64,000 nucleotides of DNA from Eubacterium sp. CAG:274 (GCA_000432155.1 FR888502.1:23529-87528); one strand, 5' to 3'; positions 16,721 through 26,954 are shown, numbered from the stretch's first letter. Numbers and translations are program-made. The notes: generated by a model not told the origin, from the sequence alone.

Positions 16721-17558
16721 TATATGCGTAAAACAGACAAGAATTAAGGATAACTTTTTTATGGGTCTTATATACCTTTCTGCTTTTATAGCCGTAGGTC
16801 TTTTAGTAGGTATCATTTGCTATGTAGCTTTCAGAGGTGTTTCTTCAATAAGCTGGCAGTTTTTATCTACTATACCATCTACTCTTGAGGGTACATTTGG
16901 TATTTTAGGTAACATAGTAAACACATTATACATTATAGTAATTACACTTATTATTGCTACACCTATTGGTATTGGGGCAGCAGTATACTTGACAGAATAC
17001 GCAAAGCCGGGCAAGATTGTAAGCCTTATTGAGTTTACAACAGAAACTCTTGCAGGTATTCCATCTATTATTTATGGTTTGTTTGGTATGGTATTCTTTG
17101 GTATATCACTTCACTTAGGATATTCAATACTTTGTGGTTCACTTACTCTTACATTAATGGTACTTCCTATTATTATAAGAACAACACAAGAGGCACTTAA
17201 AACAGTTCCCCTTGGCTATAGAACTGGTGCTTTAGGTATTGGTGCTACAAAGTGGTATATGATTAGAACAATTATTTTACCTAGTGCTATGCCAGGTATT
17301 GTAACAGCAGTTATATTAAGTGTAGGTCGTATCGTTGGCGAGTCTGCTGCACTTCTCTTTACAGCAGGTAGTGCCTACCTTTTACCAAAGAACTTGTTCT
17401 CACATGTTTTAACATCAGGTGGTACACTTACAATACAGATGTACTTGAGTATGTCTAAGGCTGATTATGGCAACGCCTTTGCTATTGCTCTTGTACTTAT
17501 AGTAGTAGTATTGGCAATAAACGCATTGACAAAGGTAGCAACAAAGAAATTAAGTTAG
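16710..17558 (+). CDS. pstA: Phosphate ABC transporter permease PstA
   Basis: The partner permease, about 282 residues, with six predicted membrane segments. [19 protein letters not shown] lies near residue 115, and the coupling loop [24 protein letters not shown] near residue 175. I prefer GTG 16710, with AGGTGA upstream, over GTG 16701, whose ribosome site would abut the codon; both are in frame. The start lies inside the end of pstC, so the two are translationally coupled. Confidence 0.92.
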   Translation: MENSICVKQTRIKDNFFMGLIYLSAFIAVGLLVGIICYVAFRGVSSISWQFLSTIPSTLEGTFGILGNIVNTLYIIVITLIIATPIGIGAAVYLTEYAKPGKIVSLIEFTTETLAGIPSIIYGLFGMVFFGISLHLGYSILCGSLTLTLMVLPIIIRTTQEALKTVPLGYRTGALGIGATKWYMIRTIILPSAMPGIVTAVILSVGRIVGESAALLFTAGSAYLLPKNLFSHVLTSGGTLTIQMYLSMSKADYGNAFAIALVLIVVVLAINALTKVATKKLS

Positions 17559-17568
17559 GAGTTATAGT

Positions 17569-18324
17569 ATGAATTCAAAAATAAGCGTTAGCAATTTAAA
17601 CTTATATTATGGTCAGAACCACGCATTAAAATCTGTAAATATGGAAATACCAGAAAATGAAATTACAGCCTTTATTGGACCTTCAGGTTGTGGTAAATCT
17701 ACTTTTTTAAAGACTCTTAACAGAATGAATGACCTTGTTGAGGGCGTAAGAATTGAGGGTAAAGTTGTTCTTGACGGAGAAGATATTTACTCTCCAACAG
17801 TAGATACTACACTTTTAAGAAAAAAGGTAGGTATGGTATTCCAGCAACCAAATCCATTCCCAATGAGTATTTATGACAATATTGCCTATGGTCCTAGAAT
17901 ACACGGTATTAAGAACAAGGCAAAACTTGATGAAATAGTTGAAACATCATTAAAGGGTGCAGCTATTTGGGACGAAATTAAGGATAGACTTAAAAAATCT
18001 GCCCTTGGACTTTCAGGTGGTCAGCAGCAAAGACTTTGTATTGCAAGAGCCTTAGCAGTAAAACCAGAAGTATTACTTATGGACGAACCTACATCTGCTC
18101 TTGACCCTATTTCTACTTTAAAGGTCGAGGAACTTATGGCAGAACTTAAAAAGAATTACACTGTTGCAATAGTTACTCACAATATGCAACAGGCTACAAG
18201 AATTTCAGATAATACAGCATTTTTCCTTGTAGGTGAAATGGTGGAAATGAATAAGACAGAAGAATTATTCTCTCGTCCTATGGATAAGAGAACAGAAGAT
18301 TATATTACTGGTAGATTTGGTTGA
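17569..18324 (+). CDS. pstB: Phosphate ABC transporter ATPase PstB
   Basis: PstB powers phosphate import. In 251 residues it shows Walker [10 protein letters not shown] (about residues 38-46), the Q-loop near [10 protein letters not shown], the ABC signature LSGGQQQR and Walker [13 protein letters not shown], and the switch His in VTHNMQQ. It begins 10 bases after pstA, with AGGAG upstream. This is a textbook member. Confidence 0.97.
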   Translation: MNSKISVSNLNLYYGQNHALKSVNMEIPENEITAFIGPSGCGKSTFLKTLNRMNDLVEGVRIEGKVVLDGEDIYSPTVDTTLLRKKVGMVFQQPNPFPMSIYDNIAYGPRIHGIKNKAKLDEIVETSLKGAAIWDEIKDRLKKSALGLSGGQQQRLCIARALAVKPEVLLMDEPTSALDPISTLKVEELMAELKKNYTVAIVTHNMQQATRISDNTAFFLVGEMVEMNKTEELFSRPMDKRTEDYITGRFG

Positions 18325-18349
18325 TATTTTAGAGAAGGAGATGTATAAT

Positions 18350-19015
18350 ATGAGTAGTGCTAGACCAACTTTTGAGGAGGCTTTAACACAACTTAATGTA
18401 GAGCTTATAAAAATGGGTGCTACTGTGGAAAAGTCAATTATGGACGCAGTTGAGGCTTTTAAAAATCACGATGAAAAATTGGCTAAGGATATTGTAGCGA
18501 AAGATAGAATTGTTGACGATATGGAAAAAAATATCGAGGCTCAATGTCTTTCACTTATTTTAAGACAACAGCCAGTTGCTGGGGATTTAAGAGTTGTATC
18601 TACTGCCCTTAAAATGGTTACAGATATGGAAAGAATAGGCGACCAGGCCTCTGATATTGCAGAACTTATTCCTCACTTAGGAGAGGGTGATACATATGAT
18701 GCTTGTTCACATATTCCAGCTATGGCACAGGTGGCCCTTGAAATGGTACATGGAGCAATAAATGCCTTTGTTGAGGGAGATGTTCAAAAGGCTAAAGAAA
18801 TCATCAATAAAGATGATATTGTTGACGACTATTTCGATAAGGTAAAAAATGAAGTTGCTGACCTTTTGAGAGAAAAAGCGGGTTCTGTTGATGTTATATT
18901 GAACTTTTTAATGATTGCTAAGTATTTTGAACGAATCGGTGACCACGCTGAAAATATCTGTGAATGGGTTGAGTTTAGCAAAACTGGCGAATATAAAGAT
19001 GAAAGAATAATTTAA
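18350..19015 (+). CDS. phoU: Phosphate signalling complex protein PhoU
   Basis: PhoU links Pst activity to the PhoR-type kinase and dampens the phosphate response. The protein (about 221 residues) is two three-helix repeats, each with an acidic metal-binding motif of the family: LKMVTDMERIGDQASDIAEL in the first and MIAKYFERIGDHAENICEW in the second. I chose ATG 18350, with AAGGAG 9 bases upstream (18335-18340). ATG 18341 abuts that site and ATG 18317 lies within pstB. It completes the pst operon. Confidence 0.94.
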   Translation: MSSARPTFEEALTQLNVELIKMGATVEKSIMDAVEAFKNHDEKLAKDIVAKDRIVDDMEKNIEAQCLSLILRQQPVAGDLRVVSTALKMVTDMERIGDQASDIAELIPHLGEGDTYDACSHIPAMAQVALEMVHGAINAFVEGDVQKAKEIINKDDIVDDYFDKVKNEVADLLREKAGSVDVILNFLMIAKYFERIGDHAENICEWVEFSKTGEYKDERII

Positions 19016-19034
19016 TCCATAAGGGGGATTTTTT

Positions 19035-19943
19035 ATGAAGGTAGGTATTGTAGATATTGGTTCAAATACTATTAGACTTGTTGTGTATGATGTAATTGAT
19101 ATGACCTACAAGGAGATACTTAATCAGCGTAGTTTTGCAGGAATTATTGAATATGTTGATGATGACCGCCTTTCTCAGACAGGTATGGATAAGTTAGTAA
19201 AGACACTTAGTAATATTAAGGAGCTTACTTATCTTGTGCGTTGTGACAAGGTGTTCTATTTTGCGACTGCCTCTCTTAGAGGTCTTAACAATAGTATTGA
19301 TTTGCTTACTTATATTAAAAAAGAACTTGATATTGATATAGATATTATTACTGGCGAGGAAGAAGCATATTTTGACTATGTCAGCCTTAAAAATTCAAAG
19401 ATAACTAAAACAGGCCTTGGTATTGACTTAGGCGGTGGTAGTTGTCAGGTTTTTGCTTTTGATGGCGACAATGTTGAAAAGAGTAATTCTTTCCGTATTG
19501 GTTCACTTTTGTTGTATAAAACATTTGTTTCTAGCCTTTTCCCAAAGGAGAGAGAAAAGAAAGCTATTAAAAACTATGTTTTAGCAGAATTGGAGAAAAG
19601 CCCAGAGCTTAAAAAGTTAGGCTTTACAGATATTTACGCTATGGGTGGTACAGCAAGAGCTGCCATTAAACTTCATAGGGTCTTAGCCGGTAGTAGTCCA
19701 AAGGTTAAGAACAACTATGCTCTTACAGTTGAACAGATTGACGAAATGATGGATACTATATACGATATGGGTAAAGACGGTATTAAACTCCTTTGTCATG
19801 TTATTCCAGAAAGAGTATATACTATTATCCCAGGTCTTATTGCTATTAAAGCCATTTGTCAGTATACAGGGGCAAAGGGAATAATTGCTATAAAGAGTAG
19901 TGTTCGTGAGGGTTATCTTACAGAAAAGGTAATTAAAAAATAA
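19035..19943 (+). CDS. ppx: Ppx/GppA family phosphatase (exopolyphosphatase-like)
   Basis: A 302-residue protein of the ASKHA fold. The N-terminus MKVGIVDIGSNTIRLVVYD is the first phosphate loop. ATASLRGLNN and ITGEEEAYFDY follow, then GLGIDLGGGSCQVFAF near residue 130. These are Ppx/GppA signatures. It lacks the C-terminal HD-like domain of long Ppx proteins, as is usual for short Firmicute forms. The position after phoU suggests polyphosphate hydrolysis tied to phosphate status; pppGpp hydrolysis remains possible. Confidence 0.88.
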   Translation: MKVGIVDIGSNTIRLVVYDVIDMTYKEILNQRSFAGIIEYVDDDRLSQTGMDKLVKTLSNIKELTYLVRCDKVFYFATASLRGLNNSIDLLTYIKKELDIDIDIITGEEEAYFDYVSLKNSKITKTGLGIDLGGGSCQVFAFDGDNVEKSNSFRIGSLLLYKTFVSSLFPKEREKKAIKNYVLAELEKSPELKKLGFTDIYAMGGTARAAIKLHRVLAGSSPKVKNNYALTVEQIDEMMDTIYDMGKDGIKLLCHVIPERVYTIIPGLIAIKAICQYTGAKGIIAIKSSVREGYLTEKVIKK

Positions 19944-19974
19944 ACTTTTTTCATAAATAAATTTTTCTTTTTTG

Positions 19975-20009
19975 AAACCACATTTTCTTTTTGAAGGTGT
20001 GGTTTTTTT
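19975..20009 (+). terminator. Terminator after ppx
   Basis: AAACCACA (19975-19982) pairs with TGTGGTTT (19998-20005), followed by T's. It ends the pst-phoU-ppx block. Confidence 0.85.
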
Positions 20010-20050
20010 GTTGCAAAAACGCAGTAAATTTTATCGTAACTATGGTGTCT

Positions 20051-20084
20051 TTCGACAAATTTTATTTAGGTATAGAATTATACT
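20051..20084 (+). promoter_or_regulatory. spoIIE promoter with Spo0A box
   Basis: TTCGACA (20051-20057), the exact reverse complement of the 0A box TGTCGAA, overlaps the -35 region of a promoter with -10 TATACT at 20079-20084. Spo0A-activated sigma-A promoters of Bacillus spoIIE and spoIIG have the same layout. Confidence 0.65.
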
Positions 20085-20109
20085 ATTTTGTAATAGGGGA
20101 GGCATAGAT

Positions 20110-22395
20110 ATGTATAAATTAAATTTGCAGTATTGGAACAAGGAAAGATTGGCAAGTATTGTGTTTGTAATTGTAGGGCTGTTAATGGGCAGGGTTGTGC
20201 TTTTTGGGGGCATAAACGGTTGTGCAATAGGCTATTTAACTTGTTTTTTGTTTAATAAAAATATTTTTTATGCTGTTGCTGTAACTATCTTTACAGGACT
20301 TATGACAGTAAGAAAAACAATGGATATAGGGGAATATGTAATAGCTATAGTTTTAATGTGCCTGTTTAATTTTTTGGGAAATGGTCGGATACAGGAAAAC
20401 AAAAAATATTTTATTGGTGGCTTGTCCTTATTATCGGGAGCTTTGATTATAGCTGGTTTTACGGGGAATTTTGTTTATTACTGTATCATAGGTACTTTGG
20501 AGGCTATTTTTACTGTGGTGATAGCCTATGTTCTGGATAGGGGCATAGGCGTTTTAAGAAGTAATGGTAAAAAAGAGTACATAGACGGAGAGGAAATATT
20601 AAGTCTTTTTATACTAGGTGTAGCTGTAATTTGTGGTAGTGGAAATATGGTTATTCTAGGTGTGCCACCTGCCTTAGTTGCAGTAGTGACGGTAATTTTT
20701 GTGTCGTCCGTAAAAGGTGGCTGTATATTGGCAATAGCTAGTGGTGCAACTATGGGTATGATGTTGTCCTTTGCAAATATTTATCCTATTGGAATAATAC
20801 CTACATTGGCAATAGGTGGGCTGACATCAGCTATGGCAGGGCGATTTCGTAAAATTTTTATGCCCATAGGTTTTGTGCTTTCTTTTGCTCCAATGGTTAT
20901 ATATTACAGGCTTGATTTGCTTTCCGTTGGTGCTTTTGTGTCAATATTGTTGGCTGGTATTATTAATATGTATATTCCGGAGAGATTATATCTAAATTTT
21001 TCAAATATTATTAATACGGGAAAAAGTCAGAGCAATTTGTATAATTACGAAATTAAAAGTATGGTGTGTGGGAAACTTAAAAAGTTTGCTCAATGTTTTT
21101 CAGACTTAGACTCCTACATACAAATGGCATCGGTTTCTCAGGAAACCGAAAATATAAAATTTGAAATATTTGATAAATGTACTTCTAATGTTTGCGGGCG
21201 ATGTAATAGACAGGGGACTTGCTGGGAGGGAAACTATAAAACTACCTATGAAAATTTGTATGGTCTTGTAAGTCAATGGGTAGATAAGGAAAGTGTGGAT
21301 TTTAAAAATTTGCCAAATTATTTTATAGCATCTTGTTCTAAATATAGAGAATGGCTGTTATGGGCAAAAAATTCAATAGATGAATATAAGTTTAAGAATA
21401 TTTGTATATCTCAAAAGGAGGAATATAGACAATTACTGTCTGTTTATATAAGAAATGTAGCACAAAGGGCAGAGAGTATAGCATCTGAAATAGAAATGGA
21501 AACGGATATAGACATAGAGTTGTCAGAAAAAATTTATAGAAAGACAGCATATATGGGAGTAAAGGGGATTACAGTTTCAAAGGGGGAAAAGGGGTGCATA
21601 TTAAGAATATTATTGTCAAAGGAACACAGTTGGGATATTTGTGAGGGCAGAATTTTACCTTTGTTGAAAGAATTTGTTGGTGTTAATATTGTAAAAACTG
21701 AGGAAAGGTTGGTTGATGATAATACTTGGAGTGTTACATTGGTTGAAGAACCTAAACTAAGGATTTCGGCCTATTGTTGCTCTAAGCCTAAAAATAGTGA
21801 AAATATATGTGGGGATAGCTTTATATTTACAGATTTGGAAAATGGCAGATATTTATTGGCACTTGCTGACGGAATGGGAAGCGGTAAAAGGGCTGGAATG
21901 GAAAGTGCAGCAGCCGTTGAAATGTATGAAGATTTTACACAGGCTGGATTTTTTAGAGATGATGCTTTAGAGCTTATAAACTCTCTGATTTCAGGTAAAA
22001 ATGAGAGTTTTTCAACGCTGGATATATGTACCGTAGATAAGTATACAGGTAAGGCTGAATTTATAAAAATAGGTGCAGTATCAACATTTATATTAAAAAG
22101 AAAGGGAGTAGAAATTTTAAAATCAAATACTTTGCCAGTAGGTATATTGGAAAATGTAGATACCAAAATATATGAAAAGAGGGTTGAAAAAGGCGATGTA
22201 ATTGTAATGATGACAGACGGTATATTTGAGGCAGGAAAGAGTGGTGAAAATGAATATAAATTCATAGAAATGCTAGAAAAAAGGAAGAAAACGACAGCTG
22301 AAAATACAGCTAAAAAAATTATGGAAACCGCCATTAAAATGGGCGAAAGTAAAATAAATGACGATATGACAGTATTGGTTGCTAACATATATTAA
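20110..22395 (+). CDS. spoIIE: Stage II sporulation protein E, PP2C-type phosphatase
   Basis: SpoIIE sits at the asymmetric septum and dephosphorylates SpoIIAA, releasing sigma-F in the forespore. The product (about 761 residues, against 827 in B. subtilis) has many hydrophobic helices in the first ~330 residues. A Cys-containing middle region includes NVCGRCNRQGTCW. The C-terminal PP2C domain has CGDSFIFTDLENGRYLLALADGMGSG, with metal-binding aspartates, and VIVMMTDGIFEAG. I chose ATG 20110 because AGGGGAGG (20096-20103) precedes it; the longer frame back to 19972 runs through the terminator and promoter. Confidence 0.95.
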   Translation: MYKLNLQYWNKERLASIVFVIVGLLMGRVVLFGGINGCAIGYLTCFLFNKNIFYAVAVTIFTGLMTVRKTMDIGEYVIAIVLMCLFNFLGNGRIQENKKYFIGGLSLLSGALIIAGFTGNFVYYCIIGTLEAIFTVVIAYVLDRGIGVLRSNGKKEYIDGEEILSLFILGVAVICGSGNMVILGVPPALVAVVTVIFVSSVKGGCILAIASGATMGMMLSFANIYPIGIIPTLAIGGLTSAMAGRFRKIFMPIGFVLSFAPMVIYYRLDLLSVGAFVSILLAGIINMYIPERLYLNFSNIINTGKSQSNLYNYEIKSMVCGKLKKFAQCFSDLDSYIQMASVSQETENIKFEIFDKCTSNVCGRCNRQGTCWEGNYKTTYENLYGLVSQWVDKESVDFKNLPNYFIASCSKYREWLLWAKNSIDEYKFKNICISQKEEYRQLLSVYIRNVAQRAESIASEIEMETDIDIELSEKIYRKTAYMGVKGITVSKGEKGCILRILLSKEHSWDICEGRILPLLKEFVGVNIVKTEERLVDDNTWSVTLVEEPKLRISAYCCSKPKNSENICGDSFIFTDLENGRYLLALADGMGSGKRAGMESAAAVEMYEDFTQAGFFRDDALELINSLISGKNESFSTLDICTVDKYTGKAEFIKIGAVSTFILKRKGVEILKSNTLPVGILENVDTKIYEKRVEKGDVIVMMTDGIFEAGKSGENEYKFIEMLEKRKKTTAENTAKKIMETAIKMGESKINDDMTVLVANIY

Positions 22396-22408
22396 ACATT
22401 GTAGGTAC

Positions 22409-22437
22409 TTGAGTTTTACATAAAAAAAGTTTATACT
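22409..22437 (+). promoter_or_regulatory. Promoter of tilS-hpt
   Basis: TTGAGT (22409-22414) and TATACT (22432-22437) are separated by 17 bases, just upstream of the tilS ribosome site. Confidence 0.65.
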
Positions 22438-22460
22438 CTTTTTATTAGGAGTGTGGACAA

Positions 22461-23813
22461 ATGTTAGCTTTAGTAACGAAAACTATAGAAAGAAACAGAA
22501 TGTTGAAAAAAGGCGATAAAATAGTTGTGGGAGTGTCTGGTGGGGCAGATTCCGTATGCCTTTTAGATGTATTAAATAAATTAAAGGATAAATATAATCT
22601 GAAAATTACAGTTGTGCATATAAATCATTGTATAAGGGGACAGGAGGCTGACAGAGATGAGGCCTTTGTAAAAGCTCTTGCAGAAAAATATGGCAATGAA
22701 TACAAGGCTTTTTCTTATCCTGTGGAAAAAATGGCAGAGGAAAATGGCACAACTGTTGAAGAAATGGGCAGAAATTTAAGATATTATTCCTTTAGAAAAA
22801 TAGCCGGCGAAAAGGGAAAGATAGCAGTTGCCCATAATAAAAACGATAATTGTGAAACAATGCTTATGCGATTTTTTAGAGGGACTGGAGTAAAAGGATT
22901 AGGTGGTATTTCTCCTGTAAGGGGTAATATTATAAGACCTTTGATTACAGTTGATAGAAATTCTATTGAAAAGTATTGTAATGAAAATAACTTGAATTAT
23001 TGTACTGACTCTACAAATAATGATACAGAGTATACAAGAAACAAAATAAGGCATAATATTATACCTTTAATTGAAAAAGAGTTTAACCAGTCTATAGTTG
23101 ATACTATGTATAAAACAGCAGAAATTATGGCTGGAGAAGAAGAATATATGGACAGGCATGCTAGGACAGCATACAGCTATTGTGCTGTAGGGGACAAAGT
23201 TCTTTCTGTTGAAAAACTTTTGGATTTAGATAAAGTTATTTTAAAGAGAGTTTTAAGATTAGGCTTTATAGATTTTTCAGCTGATTTACACGATGTTTCC
23301 TATGAACATATAAAGTCTGTGGAAAGCCTTTTGTATAAAAAGAATGGAAAGGTGGTACAGCTACCTCATAATTTAAGAGCATCAAGAATTAATAATTGCA
23401 TAATTTTCTCTAAACATATAGAACATAAGGAGGTTTCATATAAATTAGAGCCAGAAGAACCAAAATATATTCCCGAAATAGGAAAAACTTTGTTAATTTC
23501 TAAAAAAAATTTGACAAATCCAAAAATACTATATACTATTCCTTTTGATTATGATAAAATAAAAGGTGATTTTTATTTTAGAAATAGAAAAGCTGGGGAT
23601 AAAATTTATCTCAATGGTGTAGGTGGAAGAAAGAGTTTAAAAAAGATTTTTTCTGAGCTTAAACTATCAAAAGATGACAAAGACAGTATCACTTTATTGG
23701 CTGTAGATAATGATGTTTTGTGGATTCCTAACTACAAAACTTCTGATATGTACAAGGCTAATGAGGATACAAAAAATGTAGTATATATGTATTTAAAGGA
23801 GAAAGAAAACTAA
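22461..23813 (+). CDS. tilS: tRNA(Ile)-lysidine synthetase
   Basis: TilS converts C34 of the CAU-anticodon isoleucine tRNA to lysidine, an essential decoding step. The PP-loop VGVSGGADSVCLL lies near residues 23-35. HNKNDNCETMLMRFFRGTG supplies the next conserved block, and CTDSTNNDTEYTRNKIRHNIIPL near residue 180 is the tRNA-binding signature. The C-terminal domain contains RNRKAGDKIYLNG. At 450 residues it is the usual length. It forms the conserved tilS-hpt-ftsH cluster. Confidence 0.95.
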   Translation: MLALVTKTIERNRMLKKGDKIVVGVSGGADSVCLLDVLNKLKDKYNLKITVVHINHCIRGQEADRDEAFVKALAEKYGNEYKAFSYPVEKMAEENGTTVEEMGRNLRYYSFRKIAGEKGKIAVAHNKNDNCETMLMRFFRGTGVKGLGGISPVRGNIIRPLITVDRNSIEKYCNENNLNYCTDSTNNDTEYTRNKIRHNIIPLIEKEFNQSIVDTMYKTAEIMAGEEEYMDRHARTAYSYCAVGDKVLSVEKLLDLDKVILKRVLRLGFIDFSADLHDVSYEHIKSVESLLYKKNGKVVQLPHNLRASRINNCIIFSKHIEHKEVSYKLEPEEPKYIPEIGKTLLISKKNLTNPKILYTIPFDYDKIKGDFYFRNRKAGDKIYLNGVGGRKSLKKIFSELKLSKDDKDSITLLAVDNDVLWIPNYKTSDMYKANEDTKNVVYMYLKEKEN

Positions 23814-24358
23814 TGAAGGAAAAACTTACGGTACTTATAGGAGAAAAAGAAATTCAATCAAGAGTTGAAAAGTTAGCCGCAGAAATTTCCGAAAGCTACA
23901 AAGGAGAAAGTTTACTTGTTGTTGGTATTTTAAGAGGAGCTATAATGTTTATGGTAGACCTTCTTAAAAAACTTGAAATTAATGATGTTCAGATTGACTT
24001 TATGGCTGTTTCAAGCTACGGTTCAAGTACAGTATCTAGTGGCAAGATAAACATTAAAAAGGATTTAAGCGAAAGTATTGAAGGCAGAAATGTACTTATT
24101 GTTGAAGATATTATTGATACTGGTAATACATTGTATCATTTGATTGAATATCTCAAGAAAGATAATCCAAAGTCAGTAAAACTTTGTACACTTTTTGACA
24201 AGCCTGAAAGACGAGAAAAAGAAGTTCCTGTTGATTGGGTAGGCTTTGATATTCCTAATAAATTTATTGTAGGTTATGGTCTTGATTATGCCCAGAGATA
24301 CAGAAATTTACCATACATTGCAGAGCTTGCATTTATAGAGGATGAAGATGAAAAATAA
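23813..24358 (+). CDS. hpt: Hypoxanthine phosphoribosyltransferase
   Basis: This 181-residue enzyme salvages hypoxanthine and guanine with PRPP. The PRPP-binding loop NVLIVEDIIDTGNTL lies near residues 95-110, and the purine-contact motif VDWVGFDIPNKFIVGYGLDY near residues 140-160. Its ATG overlaps the tilS stop by one base (TAATG), so they are translationally coupled. Confidence 0.95.
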   Translation: MKEKLTVLIGEKEIQSRVEKLAAEISESYKGESLLVVGILRGAIMFMVDLLKKLEINDVQIDFMAVSSYGSSTVSSGKINIKKDLSESIEGRNVLIVEDIIDTGNTLYHLIEYLKKDNPKSVKLCTLFDKPERREKEVPVDWVGFDIPNKFIVGYGLDYAQRYRNLPYIAELAFIEDEDEK

Positions 24359-24378
24359 TAGCTTATAACAGCTGTTTC

Positions 24379-24422
24379 TTCGACAAAATTTCCTTGAATA
24401 AATTTGTAAAATATGGTATTAT
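24379..24422 (+). promoter_or_regulatory. ftsH promoter with upstream Spo0A-like box
   Basis: TTGAAT (24394-24399) and TATTAT (24417-24422) are 17 bases apart. TTCGACA (24379-24385), a perfect reverse 0A box, lies just upstream of the -35, an activating position for Spo0A. Confidence 0.5.
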
Positions 24423-24490
24423 AAAGCGATAACGGTAGATGGGTATTAGCTATTTTCCGATATATAAAATTTATTATTAGGGGGAGAGAG

Positions 24491-26392
24491 ATGAAAAACA
24501 ATTTTTTGCGTAATCTTGGTATGTATCTGGTCATTTTCCTATTCATCATAGGAATGATTTTGGTAAATAAGAACTTTTCAAGTTCTACACCACAGACTAC
24601 AGATTATGTTTACAGCGATATGATTTCCCAGATTAATGGTGATAAAGTTGAGTCTATTACTTTACAGCGTGATGCCGATGTTTCTGACTCTGGTACAGCA
24701 GTTGTTAATTTAAAAGACGGCAAGTCTTATAAAGTTACAATAAGTAGCGTATCATCATTTGTGGATACTGTAAATCCAGCAGTTGAAAAGGGATTAAAGC
24801 TTACTACACAGGCTCCATCAAAAGCCGGTAATATGTTTTCTATTATTGCAACTATTGTTAGTATAGTTGTTGTTATTGCACTTTTCTTCTTCTTATTCCA
24901 GCAGATGCAAGGTGGCGGAGGCGGTGGCAAAGTTATGAACTTTGGCAAGGCAAAAGCCAAAATGCAGAACCCAGGGGATAAGAAAGTTACATTTAAAGAT
25001 GTAGCAGGTCTTGAGGAAGAAAAGGCAGAAATTGAGGAAATAGTAGATTTCCTTAAACAGCCAAAGAAATTCGTAGACTTAGGTGCTAGAATACCAAAGG
25101 GTATACTTATGGTAGGCCCTCCGGGTACAGGTAAAACATTACTTGCAAAGGCTATTTCAGGTGAGGCAAATGTTCCATTTTTCTCTATTTCCGGTTCAGA
25201 CTTTGTAGAAATGTTTGTTGGTGTTGGTGCATCAAGAGTTCGTGACCTTTTTGAACAGGCAAAGAAAAATGCTCCTTGTCTTGTATTTATTGATGAAATT
25301 GATGCTGTAGGTCGTAGGCGTGGTGCTGGTTTAGGTGGTGGCCACGATGAAAGAGAACAGACACTTAATCAGCTCCTTGTAGAAATGGACGGTTTTGGTG
25401 TAAATCAGGGTGTTATTGTTATGGCTGCTACAAACAGACCAGACATTCTTGACCCAGCGCTTTTAAGACCAGGTCGTTTTGACAGACAGGTTGTTGTTGG
25501 TGCTCCAGATGCAAAGGGCAGAGAAGAAATTCTTCAGGTTCACGCCAGAGGAAAGAAACTTGCCCCAGATGTTGACCTTAAAGATATTGCAAATACTACA
25601 CAGGGCTTTACTGGTGCAGACTTGGAAAATCTTTTAAATGAGGCAGCACTTCACGCAGCAAGAAAGAATAAAAAAGAAATCTCTATGCAGGATGTAAAGG
25701 ACTCATTTATCAGAGTTGCTTTAGGTACAGAGAAAAAGAGCCATATTAAAACTGAGCTTGAAAGAAAGATTACAGCTTATCACGAAGCTGGACACGCAAT
25801 TCTTTTTGAAAAAATGCCAGATTTAAGTCCGGTTCATACAGTTTCTATTATTCCTATTGGTATGGCTGGTGGTTATACAATGCCAGTTCCTACTGAAAAG
25901 AGCTTTAGATTTAAAAGGTCTATGGAACAGGAAATTGTTGCTACATTTGGTGGTAGAGTAGCTGAAGAAATGATTTTTGGTGACTATACACAGGGTGCAA
26001 GCAAGGATATTGAACAGGCTACAAACCTTGCTAGAAATATGGTAACTCGTTTTGGTATGAGTGAAAAAATGGGACCTATTCTCTATGGCGAAGAAGACCA
26101 CGAGGTATTCCTTGGCAGAGATATTGGTCATAGCAGAAATTATGGCGAAAATGTTGCAGGTCAGATTGATAGCGAAATTAGAAGAATTATTGATGAGGCT
26201 TACAACAAGGCTAAGGAAGTCCTTGAAGAAAATAGAGATGGACTTGAAAGAACTGCTCAGCTTCTCCTTAAAAAGGAAAAGGTTAGTGGCGACGAATTTA
26301 GAGAAGTATTAAACAATGAAACTGTAGAAGAACCACAGGAAACTGTTGTTATTGACAGCGAACATTTTAATGCTGAAAATAGTGAAAACTAA
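24491..26392 (+). CDS. ftsH: ATP-dependent zinc metalloprotease FtsH
   Basis: FtsH is a membrane AAA+ protease that degrades misfolded membrane proteins and specific regulators. The 633-residue protein has a membrane helix near 10-27, a short extracellular domain, and a second helix near 112-133. The AAA module follows with GPPGTGKT (Walker A), [15 protein letters not shown] (Walker B), and the second region of homology [23 protein letters not shown]. The zinc site is HEAGH near residue 426. Length and order match the family. Confidence 0.97.
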   Translation: MKNNFLRNLGMYLVIFLFIIGMILVNKNFSSSTPQTTDYVYSDMISQINGDKVESITLQRDADVSDSGTAVVNLKDGKSYKVTISSVSSFVDTVNPAVEKGLKLTTQAPSKAGNMFSIIATIVSIVVVIALFFFLFQQMQGGGGGGKVMNFGKAKAKMQNPGDKKVTFKDVAGLEEEKAEIEEIVDFLKQPKKFVDLGARIPKGILMVGPPGTGKTLLAKAISGEANVPFFSISGSDFVEMFVGVGASRVRDLFEQAKKNAPCLVFIDEIDAVGRRRGAGLGGGHDEREQTLNQLLVEMDGFGVNQGVIVMAATNRPDILDPALLRPGRFDRQVVVGAPDAKGREEILQVHARGKKLAPDVDLKDIANTTQGFTGADLENLLNEAALHAARKNKKEISMQDVKDSFIRVALGTEKKSHIKTELERKITAYHEAGHAILFEKMPDLSPVHTVSIIPIGMAGGYTMPVPTEKSFRFKRSMEQEIVATFGGRVAEEMIFGDYTQGASKDIEQATNLARNMVTRFGMSEKMGPILYGEEDHEVFLGRDIGHSRNYGENVAGQIDSEIRRIIDEAYNKAKEVLEENRDGLERTAQLLLKKEKVSGDEFREVLNNETVEEPQETVVIDSEHFNAENSEN

Positions 26393-26397
26393 TATTA

Positions 26398-26427
26398 AGG
26401 CTGTCGAGGGTTTTCGACAGCCTTTTT
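26398..26427 (+). terminator. Terminator after ftsH
   Basis: AGGCTGTCGA (26398-26407) pairs perfectly with TCGACAGCCT (26414-26423), followed by a T run. Confidence 0.9.
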
Positions 26428-26435
26428 GTTTATAA

Positions 26436-26533
26436 TGAATCGGAAAGATAAATCCGATGGCTTGCTTGCAAGCCACATTTTGCAAAGCAAAATGTTCTGA
26501 CGGTGAATCGGAAAGATAAATCCGATGTTCTGA
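26436..26533. repeat. Composite palindromic repeat, copies 2 and 3
   Basis: Two copies of the TCGGAAAGATAAATCCGA hairpin (26436-26460 and 26504-26527) flank two further perfect hairpins: GGCTTG-CTTG-CAAGCC (26459-26474) and ACATTTTGC-AAA-GCAAAATGT (26475-26495). GTTCTGA occurs as a direct repeat at 26494 and 26527. The truncated relative is near 5069. The whole element lies between the ftsH terminator and the next ribosome site. Confidence 0.75.
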
Positions 26534-26548
26534 ATAGGAGGAATGAGA

Positions 26549-26899
26549 ATGTTATTTTTAGAATATCCAAAATGCTCAACTTGTAAAAAGGCTAAAAATT
26601 GGCTTGAAAGTAATGGTGTTGAATTTGAAGACAGACACATTGTGGAAAACAATCCAACAGCTGATGAATTAAAGGCTTGGTATGAAAAAAGTGGTTTTCC
26701 ACTTAAAAAGTTCTTTAACACAAGCGGTTTAAAGTACAAAGAACTTGGTTTAAAGGATAAATTACCTGATATGACAGAAGAAGAACAGATTAATCTTCTT
26801 GCAACAGACGGTATGCTAGTTAAACGCCCTTTGGTTATAGGCGATGATTTTGTTTTAATAGGTTTTAAAGAAGCTCAATGGGCTGAAAAATTAAAATAG
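26549..26899 (+). CDS. ArsC/Spx/YffB-family thioredoxin-like protein
   Basis: A 116-residue ArsC-family protein. The N-terminus MLFLEYPKCSTCKKAKNWL has a Cys-x-x-Cys at residues 9-12, and VKRPLVIGDDFVLIGF near residue 90 is the family's cis-Pro strand. The CxxC resembles Spx or YffB-like proteins more than classic arsenate reductase, so arsenate reduction is not assured. AGGAGG (26536-26541) favours ATG 26549 over ATG 26543. No ars genes are nearby. Confidence 0.85.
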   Translation: MLFLEYPKCSTCKKAKNWLESNGVEFEDRHIVENNPTADELKAWYEKSGFPLKKFFNTSGLKYKELGLKDKLPDMTEEEQINLLATDGMLVKRPLVIGDDFVLIGFKEAQWAEKLK

Positions 26900-26954
26900 T
26901 AATAATATAGAAATTTCACCTTCCTTTTTGTACAATATTTCGGACTATAGTTTA

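Noticed and set aside
21771..22388. Minus-strand open frame over the spoIIE phosphatase domain
   Set aside because: Shadow frame; the plus strand carries clear PP2C motifs.
26401..26420. Spo0A box in GGTTTTCGACAG
   Set aside because: This TTCGACA is part of the ftsH terminator stem, not a promoter.
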